Below, piece by piece: positions 1 through 5,347 of a DNA stretch of 12,983 nucleotides. The notes under the pieces are model-generated. The model searched no databases and had not been told where the DNA came from. It worked only from the letters and a program-made list of their open reading frames with translations. This stretch comes from CAYSBK01 sp964429265 (GTDB lineage: Bacteria > Planctomycetota > Phycisphaerae > Sedimentisphaerales > Anaerobacaceae), in assembly GCA_964429265.1 (NCBI GenBank), contig CAYSBK010000058.1, positions 1-12,983 of the forward strand, in the 5' to 3' direction. The stretch's first letter is position 1, and every line of letters starts with the position of its first letter. Position numbers and translations under genes: made by a program.

Positions 1-1
1 G

Positions 2-43
2 TGGAAGGATACCGCTACCGGTATGCGCATAAAGGAGTTCTGA
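2..43 (+). CDS. possible 3' tail of a gene entering from the left edge
   Basis: The frame starting at base 2 reads WKDTATGMRIKEF and then TGA at 41-43. It looks like an ordinary hydrophilic protein end, but only 13 codons are visible, so no family can be named. An AAAGGAG sequence (31-37) lies inside this tail, eight bases before an ATG at 46, which suggests that a downstream gene was or is translated in tandem. The other two forward frames look less protein-like here. This is a weak call based on appearance and context only. Confidence 0.3.
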   Translation, partial: WKDTATGMRIKEF

Positions 44-45
44 CG

Positions 46-321
46 ATGTTGACAAGAATCAACACGACGCCCGGCCTTACCGCCGTCCCTTTAGCCCGCC
101 TCTGCCGGGCGGTACCGCGCGATCAAACCGACCGTTTTTTGCAAAACAAACCCAATTTCAAGAAGGCCGAAATGAACCTAACTCGTTCTGCTATAAGAAC
201 TTACGACCGTTTGGACACTTGGTGCGATGGGACAAAACAAACCCAAACAAACCCAATCTGCCTGCCGCCTCTCGACAGGGCCAGCGCCGGTGCGTATAAA
301 TGGCGCAATGGAACTGATTGA
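46..321 (+). CDS. doubtful small ORF read through a repetitive element
   Basis: An ATG at 46 follows a good Shine-Dalgarno sequence (AAAGGAG, 31-37, spacing 8) and lies two bases after the stop of the preceding partial frame. The 91-codon frame is rich in Arg, Thr, Pro and Gln, has no recognisable domain, and overlaps the first bases of tatD. From about codon 33 it is simply a translation of the repetitive element at 143-257. The likeliest reading is a non-gene, or the start of a former gene cut short by the element. It is listed because the ribosome binding site is real in appearance. Confidence 0.15.
   Translation: MLTRINTTPGLTAVPLARLCRAVPRDQTDRFLQNKPNFKKAEMNLTRSAIRTYDRLDTWCDGTKQTQTNPICLPPLDRASAGAYKWRNGTD
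143..257 (+). repeat. probable dispersed intergenic repeat (NKPNF/KQTQTNPI type)
   Basis: The segment contains three near-identical words: AAAACAAACCCAA at 143-155 and 234-246, and AAACAAACCCAAT at 245-257. Read as protein it gives NKPNFKKAEMNLT followed some 27 residues later by KQTQTNPI. I recall the same word pattern in many hypothetical proteins from planctomycete genomes and metagenomes, where it behaves as a dispersed repeat and not a gene. That is memory and was not checked. A/C-rich base use differs from the flanking genes. It sits just upstream of tatD and ends 15 bp before its predicted -35 box. Confidence 0.5.
272..300 (+). promoter_or_regulatory. sigma70-type promoter of tatD, near-leaderless transcript
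   Basis: TCGACA (272-277, one mismatch to TTGACA) and TATAAA (295-300) are separated by exactly 17 bp. The expected transcription start is about base 307, at or next to the A of the tatD ATG at 308. No Shine-Dalgarno sequence precedes that ATG, which fits a leaderless mRNA. Confidence 0.55.
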
Positions 322-1099
322 TACCCACTGTCATCTGAGCTTTGATGAGTTGGCGGCCGACGTCGACGCCGTCATCGCCCGCAGCAAGTCCGCCGGCGTA
401 ACCGGCTGGATAACCGTCGGAACCGACCCGGAGCACAACAAGAAGTGCCTCGAATTGGCCGCCAGATTCGAGAACATGTACGCCGCCGTGGGCCTTCATC
501 CCCACGATGCGAAATTGCTGAACGCCCGCCTGCTCGACGAACTTAAAGAAACGGCAGCCCACCCGGCGGTCGTCGCCATAGGCGAAACCGGCCTGGACTT
601 CCACTACAACCTCTCCAGCCCGGACGACCAGCTAAGGGCGCTCGTCGCCCAGCTCGAAATCGCCGCCGACCTCGACCTGCCGGTCATAATCCATTGCCGC
701 GATGCCTTCGACCAGGTCCTTGATGCGCTCGATAAGCACCGGCACCCCCGTACAAAGGTTGTCTTCCACTGTTTTTCCGGCTCGCCCGAACAGGCCAGGC
801 TGCTGGTCGATAAGGGATTCTACATATCCTTTACAGGTATTATCACGTTCAAGAACGCACAGAAGACCCGCCAGGCCGCCGTCGCCGTGCCCGCGGAAAG
901 ACTTATGCTCGAGACTGATTGTCCCTATATGTCGCCCGAGCCGATGCGCAAACAGCGGGTAAATGAGCCGGCACTGCTGGTCCACACCGCCGCAAGGCTC
1001 GCCCAGCTAAAAGCAATGACCCTGCCCGACCTGGCCGATACCCTTACCCGCACAACCCGCACGTTCTTTGCGCTGCCTGCGAATCGAGAGCACGGATGA
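308..1099 (+). CDS. tatD: TatD family metal-dependent hydrolase (DNase)
   Basis: This is a 263-residue protein, the usual TatD length. Family members are cytosolic TIM-barrel metal-dependent nucleases acting on DNA 3' ends and possibly on D-aminoacyl or other substrates. Metal-ligand motifs are present in order: DTHCHL (H7, H9), IGETGLDFHY (E93), PVIIHCRD (H129), VFHCFSG (H154) and LETDCPY (D204), followed by the conserved C-terminal RxNEP segment (RVNEP, 217-221). The ATG at 308 is chosen because the homologous region starts three residues before DTHCHL. The frame stays open back to 227, but that stretch translates the upstream repeat. A promoter at 272-300 suggests translation without a leader. 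The gene converges on alr with 68 bp between stop codons, and no clear terminator is visible there. Third codon positions favour C, unlike the G-favouring genes after 2680. Confidence 0.93.
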   Translation: MELIDTHCHLSFDELAADVDAVIARSKSAGVTGWITVGTDPEHNKKCLELAARFENMYAAVGLHPHDAKLLNARLLDELKETAAHPAVVAIGETGLDFHYNLSSPDDQLRALVAQLEIAADLDLPVIIHCRDAFDQVLDALDKHRHPRTKVVFHCFSGSPEQARLLVDKGFYISFTGIITFKNAQKTRQAAVAVPAERLMLETDCPYMSPEPMRKQRVNEPALLVHTAARLAQLKAMTLPDLADTLTRTTRTFFALPANREHG

Positions 1100-1167
1100 C
1101 AGGTTTAATGCAAATCGTATCGGCCCCTGTGACCCGATGGAGTTGGCTCCAGGCCATCGCAGGGCCG

Positions 1168-2376
1168 TTACCTATGCCCATCTTCTCTGTTTGCCCGCCA
1201 GCCTGTCCCGGCTACCCGGTGAACACGCCGGCCCAGCCGGGTCACCACCTCGTAAGGTATCGTACCAAGTTCCGCGGCTATCGACTCGACGCTGTTCGCC
1301 GCCGCCCGCTTGGAATCTATCACCGTAACCTCCATACCCGCGGACACATTGATTCCCTGCTTCACCACCGCGGTCAGGTCCACCACCGTCAGGTCCATAC
1401 TGACCCGCCCGACGACCTCGGCCGGCCGACCGGCCACCGTCATCCTGCCCCGGTTGGAAAGCCGGCGGTCGTAGCCGTCGCCATAGCCGATGGGCACCAG
1501 GCCGATGGTCATATCCCGCTCGGCGCGGTACGTGCAGCCGTAGCCTATGTAGCTGTGGGCGGGGATTTGCTTTACCAAGAGAAGCCTGGCCACGAGCGTC
1601 AGACTGGGCCGAAGCTCAGGCCTGCTGGTAACCCCGGCCGACGGATAATAGCCGTAAACCGCGATGCCCGGCCGCACCATCTCATAGCAGCAACCCGGCA
1701 AATCCAGCACCGCCGCGGAATTGGCCGCGTGAGTGATGGGGATGCGTATGCCTGCCGCCCCGAGCTTGCTTATGAAGCCGTCGAACCGGCGAAGCTGCTG
1801 GTTTGCAAAGCTCTTGTCCGCCTCGTCGGCGGTGGCAAGATGGGTATAAAGACCCTCCGCGGACAGATACTGGTTATCGGCTGCCTGGGCTATCAACTGT
1901 TCGAGGTCGTGCTCGGCCAGGCCCATTCGGCTCATTCCGGTATCAAGCATAAAATGGACGTGCGCGGGTTTGCCGATGCGCCGGCCGGCCTCGGCAAGAG
2001 CCTGCAGGTCCTGGCTCTCCGCGGGTGTGACACGCACGTCATTTTCCACAAGCCATTGGGCCAGTTCATCCTTGCCCTTGCCGTGGCAGGCGGCCAGCTC
2101 GGTGCCGAGCAGCAGTATCGGCCTCGCCCAACCAAGCTCGATCAGTTCCCCGGCTTCCTCGGCGTTGGCCACGCACAGCATCTCAACGTCGGCCTTTTCA
2201 AAGGCTGGCAAGACGGCCCTTATGCCGTGGCCGTAGGCGTTGCACTTGCAGGAGACACACAGCCGGCAGCCAGGCGGTGTCAGCGAGCGGATGATGCGGC
2301 AGTTATGGACGATGGCGTCCAGGTCAATAACCGCCGAGAGGCAATGTCCTTCCTTCAGCACGGTTCGTCTTTCCAT
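1168..2376 (-). CDS. alr: alanine racemase
   Basis: This PLP-dependent enzyme interconverts L- and D-alanine for peptidoglycan synthesis in the cytosol. From the ATG at 2376 it has 402 residues, close to the usual 360-400. Visible motifs are AVIDLDAIVHN (N-terminal barrel strand), the PLP-lysine motif CKCNAYGHG (K44), FMLDTGMSRMG, MVRPGIAVYG (R235, pyridine-nitrogen contact), IGYGCTY (Y279, the second catalytic base), IGYGDGY and GRVSMDLTVVD. The active-site pair K44/Y279 is therefore intact. The frame is open to 2598, but the upstream residues are low-complexity and the predicted promoter at 2452-2480 lies inside that extension. An ATG at 2397 is an equally possible start. No Shine-Dalgarno sequence is seen at either. 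The gene is divergent from the TPR gene. Confidence 0.93.
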   Translation of the reverse strand: MERRTVLKEGHCLSAVIDLDAIVHNCRIIRSLTPPGCRLCVSCKCNAYGHGIRAVLPAFEKADVEMLCVANAEEAGELIELGWARPILLLGTELAACHGKGKDELAQWLVENDVRVTPAESQDLQALAEAGRRIGKPAHVHFMLDTGMSRMGLAEHDLEQLIAQAADNQYLSAEGLYTHLATADEADKSFANQQLRRFDGFISKLGAAGIRIPITHAANSAAVLDLPGCCYEMVRPGIAVYGYYPSAGVTSRPELRPSLTLVARLLLVKQIPAHSYIGYGCTYRAERDMTIGLVPIGYGDGYDRRLSNRGRMTVAGRPAEVVGRVSMDLTVVDLTAVVKQGINVSAGMEVTVIDSKRAAANSVESIAAELGTIPYEVVTRLGRRVHRVAGTGWRANREDGHR

Positions 2377-2451
2377 CCGTGTTGGCGATTCGAGCATTTG
2401 CCGCGATTCGGCGTGCGGCTTTGCCGGTCGCAGCTTCCAAGTACCGCCGGT

Positions 2452-2480
2452 ATCATAACAAACGCGCCGGGCCAATGGAA
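2452..2480 (-). promoter_or_regulatory. extended -10 promoter for alr
   Basis: On the minus strand TATGAT (2457-2452) is preceded by TGT, giving an extended -10 element. A poor -35 (TTCCAT, 2480-2475) lies 17 bp upstream. The expected start is near 2445, leaving a leader of about 50-70 bases before the ATGs at 2397 and 2376. This argues against translation from the far-upstream ATG at 2598. Confidence 0.45.
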
Positions 2481-2613
2481 TGGCCGACGCAGGCGGTGCC
2501 GTCTCCGCCGCTTCCTTCGCAGATGCGCCGCCGGGGTGTCGAGCCCGTGTGCGGCCGGCAAAGCCGAGCTGCCGCCGGCACCGCGCGGCCTGCGACAATT
2601 ATTCCCTTACTCG

Positions 2614-2641
2614 TTGACAAAAGGTACCGCAACGGTAGGAT
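2614..2641 (+). promoter_or_regulatory. sigma70-type promoter of the TPR gene
   Basis: A perfect TTGACA (2614-2619) is followed, after 16 bp, by TAGGAT (2636-2641, four of six consensus bases). The start would lie near 2648, about 33 bases before the GTG at 2681. It lies in the alr/TPR divergent intergenic region, about 130 bp from the alr promoter. Confidence 0.55.
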
Positions 2642-2680
2642 TAGCGACAGAGGTAGTGTTTCTCGGAAGATCACGGAACT

Positions 2681-4714
2681 GTGCCGGAGAACGATGACAA
2701 CCAAGCCCTGATCGAGGCCGAGGACCTTTTTGACCAGGCCCGCCACGCCAGCCGGCAGGGCGATTATGACAAGGCCATCGAGCTGTACATCGAGGGTTTG
2801 CGCCGGGCTCCCGACGAGGTTGCGCAGGGGCACATCAAGCTTCGTGAAACGGCGGCGGCCAGGCAGGCCAAGGGTGGCCCCAAGCCAACCGAGGAAGAAA
2901 AACAACGATACCTGCAGGCCGCCACGCCGCTCGAGCGCATGCTCGCAGCGGAGTACCTGCTTGCGAAGGACCCCGTTCACCTGCCCTATGCAGAGGCGAT
3001 GCTCAAGGCTGCGGTGGAAGGCGGCTACAGGCGGGCGGCGAAGTGGATCGGCGACCTGATATTCCTGGCGAACAACCACGCGAAGAAGCCGTCTTTCCGG
3101 CTGTACACTATGCTCAAGGATGCCTATGCGAAGATAGGCAGATACGACCGGGCGGCGTCGGCCTGCGAGGCGGCTGTCAGGTTGAGGCCGAACGATAAGG
3201 AGCTTTCGGCGGAGCTTGCGGAGCTGGTGCGCAAGCGGGACGAAGCGCGTGCGAAACGGGCCCAGGAGGAGTTGAGGCTTTCCATTGAGCCTGAGGAAGA
3301 AGACCTGGATGAGGTGGAGGTTGCTTCGGGCCCGGCGGCCGTCGAATCGATTCAGGGGCCGGATGACGCGGCGGCTGCCAGGGCGAGGGACCTTTTTGCC
3401 AAGGCCCGGCAGGTTGCCGAGGCGAACGACCTGGATTACGCGATAGACCTTTACATTCAGGGTTTGCGTCATATGCCGGACGCCCTGGAAGAAGGTCATC
3501 TGCCTCTTTGCGAGCTGGGGCTTCAGCGGCAAAAGAAGGGCGGCAAGAAGCCGTCGATGCTGGAGAAGATGAAGCATATGCGCGGCAAGACGGCGCTGGA
3601 GCAGATGCTCAACGCCGAGTACCTTTTCGCGAAGGACCCCAGTCACCTGCCTTACGCGGGGCACATGCTGAAGGCTGCGGTGGCGGGCGGCTACAACAGG
3701 ACGGCAAAGTGGATTGCAAACTACCTGTTCCAGGAGAACAACGCGCTGCCGAAGCCGTCGTTTCACACGTACATACTGTTGAAGGACTGCTATCGCGAGC
3801 TGGGCGAGTATGACAAGGCGCTGGCGGCGTGCCAGCATGCGGCTCGGCTGAAGCCTCAGGACTCGGACCTGGCCGAGGAGATGAAGAACCTCACGGCGGA
3901 GATGACGATGGCCCGCGGCCGGTACGACCAGCAGGCCGACTTTACCGAATCAATCAAGGACCGCGAGCTTCAGGAGAAGATCTACGAACAGGAGCGGCTG
4001 GTCAAGACGGTGGATTACCGCAAGAAGGCCGTGGAGGACGCACGGCGGGCGCTGGCCGCCGATCCGGAGGAGCCTAGCAAGATTTTCAGCCTCGCCAAGG
4101 CGTTGTGTGATACGGAGGATGAACAGGCTGAGCAGGAGGCAATCCGATTGCTGGAGGATGCGTATGCGCGGAAGCAGGATTTCAGTTTCGCCCGGCGTGC
4201 GGGCGAGATAAAGATGAGCCGGCTGAGGCGCACGCTTCGCGAGGCGGAGGGTTCCGGCTCGGCCGAGGCGGCCGAATTGCGCAGACAACTCGGCGAGCTG
4301 GAGCTTGAGCACTTCAGGCGGTGCGTGGAGAATTATCCCACCGACCTGCGTGCGAAGTATGATTACGGCGTGAGGCTGATGCAGCACGGCCGGTACGACG
4401 AAGCCATCCCGTTGCTGCAGGAGGCCCAGCGGGACCCGCGCAACAAGATCGCGGCGATGGACAAGATAGGGCTTTGTTTCTTTGAAAAGGGCTGGTACGC
4501 CGATGCGGCGGATGTCTTCACCAAGGCGATCGAGTCGTACCGGATAGAGGATGACGACACTGCAAAGGAGCTTCGATACAACCTTGCGCGTTCGCTGGAA
4601 GAACAGGGCAAGACGCAGGACGCTCTTGAGATTTACCGCAAGATAGCACAACTGGACTTTTCGTTCAAAGACGTTCGGGAACGAGTGGATAGGCTGCGTT
4701 CCCAGAAGCAATGA
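2681..4714 (+). CDS. large tetratricopeptide-repeat protein with internal duplication
   Basis: This is a 677-residue soluble, charged, helical protein with no signal peptide or membrane segment. An in-frame stop at 2654-2656 leaves the GTG at 2681 as the only reasonable start; only a weak GGAA precedes it. Residues 12-175 and 234-396 are two copies of one module. Each has a TPR-like start (GDYDKAIELYIEGLRRAPDE / NDLDYAIDLYIQGLRHMPDA), a middle AEYLxAKDPxHLPYAxxMLKAAVxGGYxR, then KPSF, LKDxY and a second TPR-like helix pair. An acidic linker (about 203-230) separates them. Residues 420-550 are charged and probably coiled-coil. Three more TPR units lie at about 554-587, 590-620 and 629-660. TPR proteins act as protein-interaction scaffolds; no substrate can be inferred. 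It has its own promoter and is followed by rpsT. Family membership is sure, function unknown. Confidence 0.85.
   Translation: MPENDDNQALIEAEDLFDQARHASRQGDYDKAIELYIEGLRRAPDEVAQGHIKLRETAAARQAKGGPKPTEEEKQRYLQAATPLERMLAAEYLLAKDPVHLPYAEAMLKAAVEGGYRRAAKWIGDLIFLANNHAKKPSFRLYTMLKDAYAKIGRYDRAASACEAAVRLRPNDKELSAELAELVRKRDEARAKRAQEELRLSIEPEEEDLDEVEVASGPAAVESIQGPDDAAAARARDLFAKARQVAEANDLDYAIDLYIQGLRHMPDALEEGHLPLCELGLQRQKKGGKKPSMLEKMKHMRGKTALEQMLNAEYLFAKDPSHLPYAGHMLKAAVAGGYNRTAKWIANYLFQENNALPKPSFHTYILLKDCYRELGEYDKALAACQHAARLKPQDSDLAEEMKNLTAEMTMARGRYDQQADFTESIKDRELQEKIYEQERLVKTVDYRKKAVEDARRALAADPEEPSKIFSLAKALCDTEDEQAEQEAIRLLEDAYARKQDFSFARRAGEIKMSRLRRTLREAEGSGSAEAAELRRQLGELELEHFRRCVENYPTDLRAKYDYGVRLMQHGRYDEAIPLLQEAQRDPRNKIAAMDKIGLCFFEKGWYADAADVFTKAIESYRIEDDDTAKELRYNLARSLEEQGKTQDALEIYRKIAQLDFSFKDVRERVDRLRSQKQ
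2714..3868 (+). repeat. tandem duplication inside the TPR gene (two ~490-bp units)
   Basis: Codons 12-175 (2714-3205) and 234-396 (3380-3868) encode homologous modules that align almost end to end with few gaps. Shared anchors include ARxLF/AEDLF, DLYIQGLR/ELYIEGLR, DPSHLPYA/DPVHLPYA, AAKWI/TAKWI and KPSF. Protein similarity is clear but DNA identity is moderate, so the duplication is old and not an assembly artefact. Confidence 0.85.
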
Positions 4715-4828
4715 GCCGGCGGGAACGGTCTTCTGCGAATGGTGGGGTTGTAACCGGCCTTATAGAACAGGCTGTGCAGTACATCTGCGGGCGGACTTGA
4801 TAAAGCCGGGGGTGGTGTGTGTTTTTTC

Positions 4829-4856
4829 TTGCAGTGGCGGGGCGATTTGGTATGAT
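4829..4856 (+). promoter_or_regulatory. extended -10 promoter of rpsT
   Basis: TATGAT (4851-4856) is preceded by TGG, an extended -10 element. TTGCAG (4829-4834) lies 16 bp upstream as a partial -35. The start is expected near 4863, giving a leader of about 74 bases before the rpsT GTG. The same TGnTATGAT arrangement is seen for alr. Confidence 0.55.
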
Positions 4857-4925
4857 ACGGCCGGGCTTGGCAAGTAGAGTGTGATTTGCAAATAAGGCCC
4901 GACAGGTCAGGTAGTAGCAGGTTTC

Positions 4926-4930
4926 AGGAG
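4926..4930 (+). promoter_or_regulatory. Shine-Dalgarno site that fixes the rpsT start
   Basis: AGGAG at 4926-4930 lies six bases before the GTG at 4937. It selects that GTG over an in-frame ATG at 4886, which has no such site and would add 17 residues unlike S20. Confidence 0.75.
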
Positions 4931-4936
4931 ACGATA

Positions 4937-5218
4937 GTGGCACATTCGTTATCAGCGAAGAAGCGAGTCAGGCAGAACGAGAAGCGACGGATTATAAACC
5001 GGGCCCGCAAGAGCAGGGTCAAGACCCAGATTAAGCATTTTCTGCAGGCGGTGGACAGCGGGGACGTTGAGGCGGCCGAGCAGCAGTTCAGGCTGGTTGC
5101 GAAGCGGCTGGACAAGACCGCGGCCACCAGCACGATGCACAAGCGGACGGCGGCGAGAAAGAAATCGCGGCTTGCACGGCAGTTGAACAGCCTCAAGGCC
5201 AAGAAGGCGGGCCGATAG
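4937..5218 (+). CDS. rpsT: 30S ribosomal protein S20
   Basis: This 93-residue, strongly basic protein is close to the usual S20 length of about 87. The N-terminal SAKKRVRQNEKRR matches the SAKKRxxQxEKxR signature, followed by three predicted helices and the C-terminal MHKRTAARKKSRLARQLN (IHKNKAARxKxxLxxxI/LN in the family). S20 binds 16S rRNA in the small subunit body. The GTG start is supported by the AGGAG at 4926-4930; the initiator is followed by AHSLSAKKR. A strong terminator follows, so the gene appears to form its own transcript from the promoter at 4829-4856. The ~74-base leader has room for the autogenous control known for S20 in other bacteria, but no binding structure was identified. 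Confidence 0.95.
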   Translation: MAHSLSAKKRVRQNEKRRIINRARKSRVKTQIKHFLQAVDSGDVEAAEQQFRLVAKRLDKTAATSTMHKRTAARKKSRLARQLNSLKAKKAGR

Positions 5219-5288
5219 TAACCGACGGGCCTTGCCCGGTGATGGTGGTTGTGAAGGTCCGGCGCGGATGAAGAAAGAATTGGATGCG

Positions 5289-5333
5289 GCGCCCGGTCGG
5301 CAGGGAGCAGGACCGGGTGCTTTTTTGTTTTTT
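5289..5333 (+). terminator. intrinsic terminator after rpsT, abutting the rnr ribosome binding site
   Basis: Arms GCGCCCGGTC (5289-5298) and GACCGGGTGC (5311-5320) form a 10-bp stem with one G-U pair and a 12-base loop, followed at once by TTTTTTGTTTTTT (5321-5333). The rnr Shine-Dalgarno sequence GAGGGGA starts at 5334. The hairpin could end rpsT transcription or act as an attenuator for rnr. Confidence 0.88.
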
Positions 5334-5347
5334 GAGGGGACAGATTT

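Noticed and set aside
2377..2598. N-terminal extension of alr to an ATG at 2598
   Set aside because: The added residues are Ala/Arg-rich and unlike the family, and a likely alr promoter lies inside the stretch.
1096..2697. 533-codon + strand frame whose ATG overlaps the tatD stop
   Set aside because: It lies opposite alr, whose motifs are complete on the minus strand. The frame has no recognisable domain and a composition typical of an antisense shadow in GC-rich DNA.
2453..3838. 461-codon minus-strand frame across the TPR gene
   Set aside because: It is a shadow of the TPR gene: it is Leu/Arg/Val-rich, repeats in step with the duplicated modules, and shows no motif.
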